A stretch of 64,000 nt of DNA from G963674835 sp963674835 (GCA_963674835.2 CAXXKC010000003.1:1054001-1118000); one strand, 5' to 3'; positions 7,630 to 18,618 are shown, counted from the first letter of the stretch. The notes: generated by a model from the letters alone, not told the origin. Numbers and translations: made by a program.

Positions 7630-10239
7630 TCAGCCCGTCGGCTGGCCCTCGACGGCCAACGCTTCCAGACCCGCGTCTTCCACATCGAACTGGATGACGG
7701 CTTCGCGGCGATCCGTGTCGAAGAAGATCACCAACTGATCGCCCGGCTCCGCACGGTGGCCTCGCAGCGCCGGCCCTAGTCCCCATGCACACCCGCTCTT
7801 GGAAACCAACGTCCCCGCCGCTTGCCCGTCCGCCGTGCGAATCCTGAATCGCCCGCGGATCTCGTCCTTCAGCGCCGCCGGCACCGTGATCACCCCGCCC
7901 GAAATCGCCGCCTTCGACAGCCGGTACGCCAGGTACACCTGGCCGTCGCCCGTCCGCCCGAATCCCCGCAGCACCTTGGCCGGCATGCTCCCCAGCCGCC
8001 GCGCCACCAGCCCCTGGATCGTCTTGCGGTCCACCTTCGCGCCGATCAGCCCATAAACGCTCCGCCCGTACTGTGCGATGACCGGCGAACACATGATGAT
8101 CGCATTGAAGCTGAAGCGGTTCATGCCGTCGCCAATGCAGTGTTCTTCGAACACACCTCGTTCCAACACTGGCCCGTGCTCCTTCAGCACGCGAACCATC
8201 CCCGCCTCGACGCCCCCCAGCACCTCCTCCCACGGCTTCACCGGGTCCGCCGAAATCGTGCTCCCCTCCACGCGGATGCCCGGCATCCGGCGGCAGAACT
8301 CCAGCAGCACCCGCGACGGCGGAACGCTCCGCCCCGATCGCCGATATCGGGCTACCGCCAGCCGCAGCCTCGTCACATCGATCGTGCCGGCCACCGACAG
8401 AATCTTCTCGATCATGTTCGGCAGACCGTACTGAGGTAGCGACTCCAACTGAAACCACCCGCGGCTCTCGTCCAGCCACTGAAAATCCTTCAGCGCCTTG
8501 ACCGTCTCCAGAATCAATGGCGGCTCGACCTTCTCCGCCTGGTTGGCAAGCTCCGCGACGATCGACGCCACGCTCGTCGCCCCGTAGCTCAGCACGGCCC
8601 GTTTTGCCGCCTGGATGATCACGCGCGGCAACTCCACCTGCTCCGGCCGAACGACCAATGAGCAATCGCCCACCAGCACGATCGCGAACTGCGCCTCGCG
8701 CCCGAGAAACTCCCCCGCCTGCCCGATCGTCTCCAGCCCCAGCCGGCATCCCGAAAAAACCGCCGCGCCGAGTCCCGCGTGCAAACGCTCCGCCTCGCAC
8801 GGCAGATGCTCCCCGATATACGCCAGCGCCCGGTCCAGCACCGGCGCAAACACCCGCGACCCGCGGTTTCGCTTCACGGCCCGAACGCAAACCTGCCGAA
8901 TCCGCTCCCGGCTCAACCCGTACTTCTGCCCCAACTCCTCCAGCGTATGCCCGCCACCGCCGTCCCAGCCGTAATACTCCGCCACGATCTGCGCGTTCCG
9001 GCCGCCCCCCGGCGGCGAAAAGATCTGCACCAGTTCCTCTTCCAGGCTCAGCCGCGTCAAACGCTCCAGCTTGCGCCGCACCTCGCACACCTGCTCGTAC
9101 AGCCGCAGCGGATCCGGTGGGTCCAAACGACGACGCACCACGTGGTTGATCAGTTCGCCGATCGTGTTGGCTTCCGCGTCCGTCTCGCGCAGCAGAGGTC
9201 CCAGCCGCGGATCGCTGAAGTGGATCTGCGTCGCGTCGGGTATCTCCGCCAATGCCCGCGCCTCCGTCGTCAGCTTCTCGTCCAGCCTCCCCTCCCGCGC
9301 GTTGAGCGTCTCGATCGAACTCAGCAGGTCGACCAGACACTTCGCCCCAAACGCCTTGATCGACAGCAAATCCCCCACGGTCCGCTTCGCCAGATCCTCC
9401 GGACGCCGGCCAAAACCGGCCCGCCGCAAACAGTTGAACGTCCGGTTCTCCAACCGCAGATTCTCCAGGCGAACCCCCTTGGGCGGCCCCGGCAAACGCC
9501 GCTGCTGAACCGCTCGGTTGTACCCGCTCACGTTCACTCGCGAGATGATCAATTCGGCCAGCGATTTGATGCTCCCCCGATCCAGCTTCCCCCACGCCGA
9601 CTCGTTCAGATCGCAGAGCCGTTTCCCTTCCAACGACGTCCCGCCAGCCAACTCATCCGGGATCGGTTCCACCAGGATGTCCTGCAGAAGCGCCGGCGCC
9701 AGCCGGTAGCCTTGCCGCGGATAACGGTAGTCGCCCTGGGGAACTTTCACCGGAATCCCAGCCCGTTTCCGCAATGCCTTGCGCGCCTCGGGATGATCCG
9801 TCACGTACTCTAGCGACGTCAACAGATCGACCAGACACTTGACCCAGAAACCCCGCAGCCCCAGCACCCCTTCGATCGTCAACGCACGCAAGTCCTGCGG
9901 ACGCTCGTGGATTCCCGCCGCAACCAGACAGTTCAGCGTCCGGACCTCCAAATCCAGGTCCGTCAGCTTCATTCCCGATGGAATTGGCGGCAATGGGCGG
10001 TCCCCCATCGCCATCGGCATCCGCGCCGCGCGCCCCACCGCACGCACGACATGGTTCGCCAACTGCGCGCACGTGTCGTCGTCGAACAACTCCCACGCTG
10101 ACTCGTCCAAGTCGCGCAGCAATAGCCCCTCGTGTTGTCCGTCCCCAAGACACTCTTCAGGAACCGACACATCAAGAAGCTCGCCCAGTGTCGCTGGTGC
10201 AAGCCGATGGCCATGGCGGGGGTAGCGACTTCGTCCCAT
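7630..10239 (-). CDS. Large protein with two RNAP alpha-CTD-like repeats and a sigma region 4-like HTH
   Basis: Product of 869 residues. Two imperfect copies of a module of about 145 residues lie in the N-terminal third: each opens YPR(H/Q)G(H/Y)RLAPA, contains LNESAW/LDESAW, and ends in a segment resembling the RNA polymerase alpha C-terminal domain (LENRTFNCLRRAGFGRRPEDL...GAKCLVDLL; first copy about residues 92-145, second about 258-311). Around residues 432-459 is a sigma-70 region-4-like helix-turn-helix, TLEELGQKYGLSRERIRQV, followed by basic VKRNRG. The C-terminal 400 residues look like further winged-helix blocks (VASIVAELANQAEKVEP, MNRFSFNAIIMCSPVIAQYG) and a final beta-rich segment. 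The start at 10239 sits just before module 1; upstream ATGs run toward a repeat. Probably a DNA-binding transcription factor; target unknown. Confidence 0.82.
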   Translation of the reverse strand: MGRSRYPRHGHRLAPATLGELLDVSVPEECLGDGQHEGLLLRDLDESAWELFDDDTCAQLANHVVRAVGRAARMPMAMGDRPLPPIPSGMKLTDLDLEVRTLNCLVAAGIHERPQDLRALTIEGVLGLRGFWVKCLVDLLTSLEYVTDHPEARKALRKRAGIPVKVPQGDYRYPRQGYRLAPALLQDILVEPIPDELAGGTSLEGKRLCDLNESAWGKLDRGSIKSLAELIISRVNVSGYNRAVQQRRLPGPPKGVRLENLRLENRTFNCLRRAGFGRRPEDLAKRTVGDLLSIKAFGAKCLVDLLSSIETLNAREGRLDEKLTTEARALAEIPDATQIHFSDPRLGPLLRETDAEANTIGELINHVVRRRLDPPDPLRLYEQVCEVRRKLERLTRLSLEEELVQIFSPPGGGRNAQIVAEYYGWDGGGGHTLEELGQKYGLSRERIRQVCVRAVKRNRGSRVFAPVLDRALAYIGEHLPCEAERLHAGLGAAVFSGCRLGLETIGQAGEFLGREAQFAIVLVGDCSLVVRPEQVELPRVIIQAAKRAVLSYGATSVASIVAELANQAEKVEPPLILETVKALKDFQWLDESRGWFQLESLPQYGLPNMIEKILSVAGTIDVTRLRLAVARYRRSGRSVPPSRVLLEFCRRMPGIRVEGSTISADPVKPWEEVLGGVEAGMVRVLKEHGPVLERGVFEEHCIGDGMNRFSFNAIIMCSPVIAQYGRSVYGLIGAKVDRKTIQGLVARRLGSMPAKVLRGFGRTGDGQVYLAYRLSKAAISGGVITVPAALKDEIRGRFRIRTADGQAAGTLVSKSGCAWGLGPALRGHRAEPGDQLVIFFDTDRREAVIQFDVEDAGLEALAVEGQPTG

Positions 10240-10305
10240 TGCTACTTCGGTGCGGTTGCTCCCAGACTCGTTGGGGCGTGTCCCACGACCGTGCAGCATG
10301 CGGAT

Positions 10306-10366
10306 CGATTTCCCTAACCGAGGAAACGCCGCCGACCCCGCAACAGTCGAGCACGACACGCACTAG
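10306..10366 (+). repeat. 97-bp palindromic element, diverged partial copy A
   Basis: Aligns with the right two-thirds of the full element (see 54720-54817): GATTTCCCTAACCGAGGAAA, then GCCGCCGACCCCGCAACAGT, ending GACACGCACTAG. The left arm is not recognisable. It lies upstream of the alpha-CTD/sigma-like gene and overlaps a possible longer N-terminus of that gene, which argues for the shorter start. Confidence 0.65.
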
Positions 10367-10919
10367 AGCCACCCAGACCCCAAACTGCCAACCTTTGTAC
10401 CACAAATCTTGGGCCCTGACTACACTCGGCTCACGTCTTTCCCCCTAAATCTTGCACCGTTTAACCCCCTCCCCGCCCTCTCATCGCCTCCGTTTGCACC
10501 GCCTGCCATCATCTCCGACATAACCTATTTCTTTACATATATTTACATCCCGCATCTTTCAGACCTCTCTCCTCCGCGCCCCGCCATATTGCCACGCAGC
10601 CATCCAGAGAATTGCCTCTGCACGGCCCATCGAAACGACTTTCCCCCTGCCGTAACCGCCTTCCGTATAGCCTCCGTCTCCACCCGCATCCTTCAATGCC
10701 CATCGTGGCCTTCCCAGACTCGGCGAACCCCGCCGTGAGAACAGTCCACAAACCGGCATCCCCCCCGCATCTTGCCCATCCACACAGCCCAAGATCGCGC
10801 TTCCCGGCTCGCAGTAAGTTATCGCACAGCTCCGGTCGATATCACCTATTGGCCCTGCCACCCGACAGACAAGACACCCCGATATCGTTCAGTCGTCAGA
10901 AGCAAGCAAGGACAGCACG
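10367..10919. other. Intergenic, no gene seen
   Basis: About 550 bp between divergent genes. A short AT-rich stretch near 10520-10555 (TATTTCTTTACATATATTTA) may hold a promoter, but I could not fix -35/-10 boxes. No coding signal on either strand. Confidence 0.5.
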
Positions 10920-11138
10920 ATGCCCCAATGCGTGGATCCCCTCATCGAGAAGCTGATCGCCCGACTCCGCGATCGCGACCCCGTCGCGCGCCGCAATGCG
11001 GCCGGCGCTCTTCGTCTTCACGGCCTCCGAGCGACCCCTGCCATCAACGCCCTCGGCACGCTTCTCACCGACGAAGACCCGCGCGTTCGACTCGAAGCTC
11101 GCCGCGCACTCGATCGTCTGCGCGCCATCGCCGCCTGA
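10920..11138 (+). CDS. Small HEAT-repeat protein
   Basis: Product of 72 residues built from two HEAT/PBS-lyase-type helical repeats: LIEKLIARLRDRDPVARRNA, with the characteristic D-x-x-x-R-x-x-A pattern, and LGTLLTDEDPRVRLEARRAL. There is no signal peptide or membrane segment, so it is cytoplasmic. An AAGGA site lies about 7 bp upstream of the ATG. HEAT repeats form protein-protein contact surfaces; in this family very small proteins may be adaptors. No operon partner: the neighbour is a convergent LuxR-type regulator. Being short, its reality rests on the clear repeat pattern and ribosome site. Confidence 0.75.
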   Translation: MPQCVDPLIEKLIARLRDRDPVARRNAAGALRLHGLRATPAINALGTLLTDEDPRVRLEARRALDRLRAIAA

Positions 11139-11234
11139 CATCCCCAGCGCACCGACACCGTGACGATCCTCTTCCCGCTAAACATCGCGGAACTGTAGAG
11201 CGCACCGCATCACCGCCGGGCCAACCTGCCCAGC

Positions 11235-11867
11235 TTAGGCCAGGCCGTGACGCACGGCCCAAACGGCCGCCTGTGTGCGATCCTCGACGCCGACCTTGTC
11301 GAGGATGTGTTGAACATGCTCCTTGACCGTCTCGTAGCTGATGCCCAAGTCGTCGGCGATTCGACGATTCGTGTGGCCCAGCGTCATCTGGCGCAGCACC
11401 TCCGCCTCGCGCGGCGTCAACGGAGCCTCGATGTTCGCGTCCAATCGAGGTGTGGTCATCACCCCCGTAATTCGCCGCATGTCTTCGCGCGTCCAAACAC
11501 GCTGCCCCGCCGCTGCGGCACGAACCATCTCCACCAGCTTCTCGCGATTGAAATCCTTCAACAGAAATCCGGCGGCCCCCGCCGAGTGAGCCCGTGCCAG
11601 ATACGCCGCGTGATCGTAGCACGCCACCATGATCACCGGGGTCCGCGACCGTACCTGCTTGATGCGTTCGAACGCCGCAATGCCGTCCTCTCGCCCTAGT
11701 TGGACCGACAGCAATACCACGTCCGGCTCGTGTCGTGTCACCATCTCGACCAACTCGAGCCCATCCGGCGAATAACCAACGATGTCTACACCCGTGCCGG
11801 ACAAGAAATCCTTCAGGCCCGCGTAGAAGACTTGATGAGGATCTGCGACCAGCAATTTGATAGTCAT
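11235..11867 (-). CDS. LuxR/NarL-type response regulator lacking the phospho-acceptor Asp
   Basis: Product of 210 residues: receiver domain (1-120) and LuxR-type HTH (about 140-210: LTPREAEVLRQMTLGHTNRRIADDLGISYETVKEHVQHILDK in outline). At the position of the phosphorylated aspartate the protein has serine (EPDVVLLSVQLGREDG, Ser54; codon TCG). The acidic pair is ADP rather than DD, and the conserved Thr/Ser of strand 4 is Ala82 (VIMVACYD); only the lysine (FLLKD, Lys104) remains. The receiver is therefore unlikely to be switched by ordinary phosphorylation. Start at 11867 follows GGAG. A promoter with TTGACC and TATGGT, 17-bp spacing, precedes it. No histidine kinase is adjacent. Confidence 0.92.
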   Translation of the reverse strand: MTIKLLVADPHQVFYAGLKDFLSGTGVDIVGYSPDGLELVEMVTRHEPDVVLLSVQLGREDGIAAFERIKQVRSRTPVIMVACYDHAAYLARAHSAGAAGFLLKDFNREKLVEMVRAAAAGQRVWTREDMRRITGVMTTPRLDANIEAPLTPREAEVLRQMTLGHTNRRIADDLGISYETVKEHVQHILDKVGVEDRTQAAVWAVRHGLA

Positions 11868-11908
11868 CCAAGACTCCGTGTCTATTTCTATCAGGGGGTA
11901 ACCGCCAC

Positions 11909-11937
11909 ACCATAGCACCAATTTGCTCGGGGGTCAA
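11909..11937 (-). promoter_or_regulatory. Probable sigma-70-type promoter of the LuxR-type regulator
   Basis: On the minus strand TTGACC (11937-11932), a 17-bp spacer, and TATGGT (11914-11909) lie about 42 bp upstream of the start codon at 11867. Inferred from box match and spacing only. Confidence 0.5.
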
Positions 11938-12414
11938 TAAACCCTTGCTGGCGGGAAAGGCCAAATTGACACTAACTCCATAAACCATAACAACATAAGA
12001 TCTAACGATATACCTCTAAGATCGTCCCTGGCCCACTGACGCAAGAGGGGCAAATCACACCAATTGCCCACATTCTCGCAGGCACTCTCCCCGGTCATTT
12101 CCCCCACTAGCTCGCCGCGCGCTGCGCCGTGGTCGGTGCCGTGGTCGGCCCCTTTGTGCCCACCGGGGCCAATCCAATGTCGGCCCTAATACATAAACCT
12201 CATGCGCTTACATCCGATCATAGTCACGATACATCTCGCGTAGCAACCATGCACGCCCAGAAAACCGTCATCCATCGCATGCGATTCCTGCGGAACGTCC
12301 GCACGGTGCGATTGTCGACCTGCAACGAACCACGGCAGCGGCGCGCCACGTCTCCAGAAACTCCGCGCACAAGATGCACGGAGGCCCCGCGCCCGCGATG
12401 CCTGCCGCTGGAAG
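11938..12414. other. Intergenic, nothing coding seen
   Basis: About 480 bp. Contains a short direct repeat, CCGTGGTCGG twice, near 12128-12149. No gene supported on either strand. Confidence 0.5.
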
Positions 12415-14463
<2,049 letters not shown>

Positions 14464-14502
14464 CCACGCAACCTCGCGCCACCAGACACACAAAATACGC
14501 CA

Positions 14503-15513
14503 TCACGCAACCGGCCCAAAGTGCGGTCCCCATTCCGCCGCCAACTTCGTTCCAAGCTGCACGAGCGAATCCGACTCCGCCAGCGACAACGGCTGGTACG
14601 CCTTGACCATCTCGATGTTCTTCAGCACCTGCTCCTTGTTGTGCACGCCCAGATTCAGCGTGGCCACTCCCTCCACGCCCAGCGAATACCGCACCGCCAG
14701 GTCCAAATACTGCGTGTCCAACTCCGGCGGACATTTTGCGTTCCGATAGCTGCCCGCGTTCCGCCGCGCACCTCCAAACACTTTCATCGCCACGATCCCC
14801 GCGTTGTGCTTCCGCGCGATCGGCAGCACATCCTGCTCGAACCGATACGTGTTGCAATCCACGAAATTCACCACCGTCATCAGCACGTCCACCTCGTTGG
14901 TCTCCAGAAACGCCCGCATCCGGCCCGGCAGATGGTGCCCCGAAATTCCCACGAACCGGCACTTCCCCGCCTTCTTCTGCTGGACCAACCAGGTAAACAC
15001 GCCATCCGGCTCCATGGCCCCGTCCACCTTGCGGTTTCCCACACTGTGGTAATACAGCAGATCGACCCAATCCGTCTTCAGTCGCTTCATCGAATTGGCC
15101 AGCGACTTCTCGGCGTCCTTCACCGTATCCGCCCACACCTTGGTCGCCAGAAAGACCTCCTTGCGCCGCTTCCCCAAAGCCAGCCCGACGCCATCCTCGG
15201 CATCGCCGTAAATCGGCGCCGTATCGACGAAGTTCACGCCCTGATCCAACGCCAGGTTCACCGCCTCGGCAATCTCCGGCGGCAGAATCTGCTCGCAGTG
15301 TCCCATCGGCGCCGTCCCCAACGCCATCGTCGTCACCGAAACACCCGTTCGCCCCAGCACCCGCTTTGGCCAATCGTCCGTCTTCGATGGCGAGGACCCT
15401 TGCGATGGGTCGGCTCGTCCCACGCTCGCGGAGCCCAACAGCATCCCACCCGCCACAAGTCCCGACTGTCGCACAAACTCTCTACGGGAATACGACCGAT
15501 GCTCGTCCGACAT
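14503..15513 (-). CDS. Tat-exported aldo/keto reductase
   Basis: Product of 336 residues starting MSDEHRSYSRREFVRQSGL, a twin-arginine signal (SRREFVRQ) with hydrophobic GLVAGGMLLGSA. The mature protein is an aldo/keto reductase TIM barrel: RVLGRTGVSVTTMALGTAPMG, FVDTAPIYGDAEDGVG (catalytic Asp/Tyr), FLATKVWADTVK (Lys), WVDLLYYHSVGN (His). The residues of the Asp-Tyr-Lys-His tetrad are therefore present. The family reduces carbonyls with NADPH, although export leaves the cofactor source unclear. The chosen ATG has GGGAGGG 8 bp upstream, better than an in-frame start at 15561. First gene of a two-gene minus-strand unit with the thioredoxin-NHL protein. Confidence 0.92.
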   Translation of the reverse strand: MSDEHRSYSRREFVRQSGLVAGGMLLGSASVGRADPSQGSSPSKTDDWPKRVLGRTGVSVTTMALGTAPMGHCEQILPPEIAEAVNLALDQGVNFVDTAPIYGDAEDGVGLALGKRRKEVFLATKVWADTVKDAEKSLANSMKRLKTDWVDLLYYHSVGNRKVDGAMEPDGVFTWLVQQKKAGKCRFVGISGHHLPGRMRAFLETNEVDVLMTVVNFVDCNTYRFEQDVLPIARKHNAGIVAMKVFGGARRNAGSYRNAKCPPELDTQYLDLAVRYSLGVEGVATLNLGVHNKEQVLKNIEMVKAYQPLSLAESDSLVQLGTKLAAEWGPHFGPVA

Positions 15514-15777
15514 AGCAAACCCTCCCACTGGCAGGTCTTCACCAAACGTTCCCTTTGGCAACAGTCAATTTTCGCACTCCCACCCGCCAAAGTCAAAAAC
15601 CCGCGCCCCTCGTACGGCTCCCCAACCCGCCTTCCGATGCCCCCAACCCGCCTCCCAACCGCCACCGCGCCACTTTTCAACCTTCGTCCAAGGGTGTAGA
15701 ACATAGCGTGCTGGAAGGGCCAATCCCCTCCTCATCGGACTACTCTCATTGACGATATTCAACCTCAGGAGAACAAC

Positions 15778-16158
15778 ATGACCCAGCAACGAGAAGTCTT
15801 CGTCTGCCAATCGTGTGGGAATATGGTGGAAATCCTCCGCGCCGGCCAGGGCAGCCTCGTCTGCTGCAACCAACCGATGACGCTCTCCGAAGAGAACACC
15901 ACCGACGCCGCCAAGGAGAAACACGTTCCCGTCCTGGCCCGATCCGGGGCCGATGTCACCGTCACCGTGGGCACCGTCCCACACCCCATGGCCGCCGAAC
16001 ACTACATCGAGTGGATCGAAGTCCTCCAAGGCGACGCCGTCTCCCGACATTACCTCAATCCCGGCGCCGTCCCCCAGGCAACGTTCGAGCTCCCCGCTGG
16101 CGCCGTCGTCGCCCGCGCCTACTGCAACCTGCACGGCCTCTGGAAGGGCGAGGAATAG
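15778..16158 (+). CDS. dfx: Desulfoferrodoxin, two-iron superoxide reductase
   Basis: Product of 126 residues. The N-terminal desulforedoxin domain has all four iron-binding cysteines (C10, C13, C29, C30), so it is a two-iron (class II) enzyme. The catalytic domain carries the Fe(His)4Cys set: EKHVP (His49), HPM (His69), EHYIEW (His75), and CNLHGLW (Cys116, His119), with the Glu47-Lys48 pair next to the active site. It reduces superoxide to hydrogen peroxide in the cytoplasm without releasing oxygen. RBS AGGAG precedes the ATG. The neighbourhood also holds a 2-Cys peroxiredoxin (18025-18618), which would remove the peroxide, giving an oxidative-stress island, although the genes are separately transcribed. 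Confidence 0.96.
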   Translation: MTQQREVFVCQSCGNMVEILRAGQGSLVCCNQPMTLSEENTTDAAKEKHVPVLARSGADVTVTVGTVPHPMAAEHYIEWIEVLQGDAVSRHYLNPGAVPQATFELPAGAVVARAYCNLHGLWKGEE

Positions 16159-16177
16159 AACACGTCTCACAACCGGG

Positions 16178-16248
16178 TAACGTGCCGATCGCTTTCGGAA
16201 CCGCTAGAACACACCGCCGGGAACGCTACAGTCACGTGCAACGTGCAC
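16178..16248 (+). repeat. 97-bp palindromic element, diverged copy B
   Basis: Aligns with the element's centre and right side: ATCGCTTTCGGAACCG, then ACACCGCCGGGAACGCTACA, then GTCACGTGCAACGTGCAC. The left end is lost. It lies between the desulfoferrodoxin and the lipoprotein gene. Confidence 0.7.
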
Positions 16249-16358
16249 CGATCGCTGCAGTGCCCCGGCGTTCTCCGTTTACTTCCAGCACGTCAAACAC
16301 TATCTTCAAAGCGATGGATGGATTGAATTTCGCTACGAACTCACGGAGGCATCTCATC

Positions 16359-16820
16359 ATGAGGCTACTCTCGCTTCTCCCCGCTTTGGCGCTGCTCTTG
16401 GCCATGCTCACCGCCTGCTCCCACGAGCCGCCCCCGCCGTCCGGCATGAATGCCCAACCGCAGTCCGAGGAAAGCTCCGCCCAGCCCCAACAGCCGCAGC
16501 AAATGGAGCCGCCCGTCGTCAGCTTGCCCTCCCTCTCGTCCCCCGAGCAGGAAGCGCCGGCCAAGCCGGCTGCTAAGCCCGCGCCCAAAGAAGAGCCGGC
16601 CCCCGCCCAGGCCAAGTCCGCCGCGCCCGCCGAGGGCCCCGAACTCCAGCTCCCCACATTGGTACCCTCTACTCCGGAGCCCAGTAAGCCTGCCGCCGAG
16701 CCAGCCAAGCCTGCCGCCGAGCCAGCCAAACCTGCCGCCGAGCCAGCCAAACCCGCCGCTGAGCCAGCCAAGCCTGCCGCCAAACCCGCGGCCGAACCGG
16801 CCAAGCCCGCGGCCAAGTGA
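16359..16820 (+). CDS. Proline/alanine-rich lipoprotein with seven-residue repeats
   Basis: Product of 153 residues. The signal MRLLSLLPALALLLAMLTAC ends in a lipobox (L-T-A-C), so it is probably lipid-anchored in an envelope membrane. No folded domain is visible: residues 20-105 are rich in Pro, Gln, Ser, Ala and Lys, and the tail is a tandem of the unit A-A-E-P-A-K-P (21 bp), repeated about five times before a variant end. Such tails span the periplasm or bind peptidoglycan or surface polymers by charge. The ATG at 16359 has GGAGG 9 bp upstream. The gene converges on the YdcF-like gene. Function unknown. Confidence 0.85.
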   Translation: MRLLSLLPALALLLAMLTACSHEPPPPSGMNAQPQSEESSAQPQQPQQMEPPVVSLPSLSSPEQEAPAKPAAKPAPKEEPAPAQAKSAAPAEGPELQLPTLVPSTPEPSKPAAEPAKPAAEPAKPAAEPAKPAAEPAKPAAKPAAEPAKPAAK

Positions 16821-16845
16821 TCCAATGCCGGTTCCTCGGGCGATC

Positions 16846-17622
16846 TCACAGTCGCCCGTGGAACCAGTACCAAGCCAGGCCCAGCCACTCGTGGTACGCC
16901 GCTTCCACGTCGGTCATCGCCTGTGCGCTGGGAAGAAATGTGGTCGGCGTCACGTGAAGCCAGCCCGCCCGATAGTTGCACGCCCCCGGCACCACATCGA
17001 ATCCGACCGCCCGAAAGCACCGTAACGCCCGCGGCATGTGCGTCGCCGACGTCACCAGCACGATCCGGCGCACGTTACGCTTCGCCAGAATCTCGTGCGT
17101 ATACAGTGCGTTCTCGTATGTCGTTCGCGACTTCGTCTCCAGCACCAGGTCGTCCGGCCCCACGCCCAACTCCAACAGCAGCTTCCCCATCGCCTCCGCC
17201 AGCGTCGGCCCAGGCGTGTCCGGCGACACCTTCCCACCGGTCGCCACAATCGGTTTCCGCCCCGCACGATGATATAGCTCCGCGCCGTGGATCGTCCGCA
17301 AAGCCGTGTCCGTCCTCAGCTCCACGTTCTTTCCATCGGCGTCATAAACGCATAGCCCGCCCGACAGCACGACAATCGCCTCCGCGTCCTCCGGAAATCC
17401 CTGCATCGGCGGATACGACCGCTCCAGGCTCCACGACGCCAGGTAGCCGACCAACGGCGTCGACACCGCCCACAGCAGTCCGGCCAGCAGCACCGTCAGC
17501 CGCACCGCCAGCCGCCGCTCCGGCTTGGCTCGCCACGCGGCGATCGCCGCCACCACCAAAGCAACCACCAGAATCGTGTACGGCTGTGCCGAGTCCGCGA
17601 CGAATCGATAGAACATGCCCAT
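16846..17622 (-). CDS. YdcF/ElyC-like membrane protein (DUF218)
   Basis: Product of 258 residues with two N-terminal membrane helices (about 12-31 and 41-62). The rest is a DUF218 domain: EAIVVLSGG, GAELYHRAGRKPIVATGGKV, DLVLETKSRTTYENALY, RRIVLVTSATHMPRALRCFRAVGFDVVPGAC. Family members include E. coli YdcF, which binds SAM, and SanA/ElyC proteins linked to envelope integrity and undecaprenyl-phosphate use; the present sequence is closer to ElyC-type proteins in layout. The domain probably faces the periplasm or cytoplasmic membrane surface. Two codons from the chosen start is a second ATG (17616), so the start is uncertain by two residues. Its role here is not defined. Confidence 0.9.
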   Translation of the reverse strand: MGMFYRFVADSAQPYTILVVALVVAAIAAWRAKPERRLAVRLTVLLAGLLWAVSTPLVGYLASWSLERSYPPMQGFPEDAEAIVVLSGGLCVYDADGKNVELRTDTALRTIHGAELYHRAGRKPIVATGGKVSPDTPGPTLAEAMGKLLLELGVGPDDLVLETKSRTTYENALYTHEILAKRNVRRIVLVTSATHMPRALRCFRAVGFDVVPGACNYRAGWLHVTPTTFLPSAQAMTDVEAAYHEWLGLAWYWFHGRL

Positions 17623-17916
17623 CCCCCAAACGATCCTATTGGGTCCTGCATTGGAACTGGAACGAGGCCGACCATCGGGAGGCCGAAAGATCAGGATTGG
17701 GTTGGACCCCTTGTTCCGTCTTCAATACAGGCATCAATAAGTCACGCAACTCCTCCCATCCGCCTCCCCATTATCCTCACCCCAACCCGACACGGCCAGT
17801 GGCCCGCCTGACCCCGCCACCCTGCACCAGCCAAAGTGTCAATTTGTCGCCCCGCCGCTCCAAATCTCAACAAACCCCTGAACTGACGTCCCCCGGAGGA
17901 CCAGTCGGCCTTGCCG

Positions 17917-17945
17917 TTGACAATTTCCAGCCGCCTGCATAAATG
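17917..17945 (+). promoter_or_regulatory. Probable peroxiredoxin promoter
   Basis: TTGACA at 17917-17922, 17-bp spacer, TAAATG at 17940-17945, about 80 bp before the peroxiredoxin start. The -35 box is a perfect consensus; the -10 is partial. Confidence 0.5.
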
Positions 17946-18024
17946 ACCAAGGGATTTTTCACCGTTGGCCGCCCCGCCCAAGGCGAGGCGCCCGCGTCCA
18001 TTGAACCGAGGAGGAGTGTCTTCC

Positions 18025-18618
18025 ATGAGCAGTCTGGTCACTAAGCCAGCTCCCGACTTCAAGGCCACGGCCGTTATGCCCAATGGCTCCTTCAACGAGG
18101 TCTCGCTGTCGCAGTTCCAAGGAAAGAAGTACGTCGTCCTCTTCTTCTATCCCTTGGACTTCACCTTCGTTTGCCCCACCGAAATCGTCGCCTTCTCCGA
18201 GCACGTCGCCCAGTTCGAGAAGCTCAACGTACAGCTCCTCGGCTGCTCCATCGATAGCCAGTACACCCACCTCGCTTGGCGAAACACGCCGCGAACCCAG
18301 GGCGGACTCGGCGAAATCCGCTACCCCCTCGTCTCCGACCTGAAGAAACAAATCTCCGCCGACTACGGCGTCCTCACCGACGGCGGCGTCGCACTCCGCG
18401 GCCTGTTCCTCATCGACAAGGGCGGCATCGTACGCCACGAACTCATCAACGACCTCCCGCTCGGCCGCAATGTCGAAGAGGTCCTCCGCATGGTCGAAGC
18501 CCTCCAGTTCTTCGAGCAGAGCGGCGAAGTCTGTCCCGCCAACTGGCACCATGGCAGCGCCGGCATGAAGGCCGATCCCACCGGCAGTCGCGAATACTTC
18601 GAGAAAACCTACTCCTGA
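18025..18618 (+). CDS. Typical 2-Cys peroxiredoxin (AhpC/Prx1 type)
   Basis: Product of 197 residues. The peroxidatic cysteine is in FYPLDFTFVCPTE (Cys50), the resolving cysteine in EVCPANW (Cys170), and the Arg of the active site in ALRGLFLID. The C-terminal GREYF-type tail (SREYFEKTYS) is the Prx1-type ending of redox-sensitive enzymes. The protein reduces hydrogen peroxide and organic peroxides using a thioredoxin-type donor. The start at 18025 has GGAGGAG upstream; a longer frame would include proline-rich non-coding sequence. A promoter lies at 17917-17945. It probably works with the desulfoferrodoxin 1.9 kb upstream by removing the peroxide that enzyme makes. Confidence 0.96.
   Translation: MSSLVTKPAPDFKATAVMPNGSFNEVSLSQFQGKKYVVLFFYPLDFTFVCPTEIVAFSEHVAQFEKLNVQLLGCSIDSQYTHLAWRNTPRTQGGLGEIRYPLVSDLKKQISADYGVLTDGGVALRGLFLIDKGGIVRHELINDLPLGRNVEEVLRMVEALQFFEQSGEVCPANWHHGSAGMKADPTGSREYFEKTYS

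Noticed and set aside
16232..17020. Minus-strand frame of 262 codons across the lipoprotein
   Set aside because: Antisense shadow of the tandem repeat (Ala-Gly-Leu runs); the plus-strand gene has a signal peptide and RBS.
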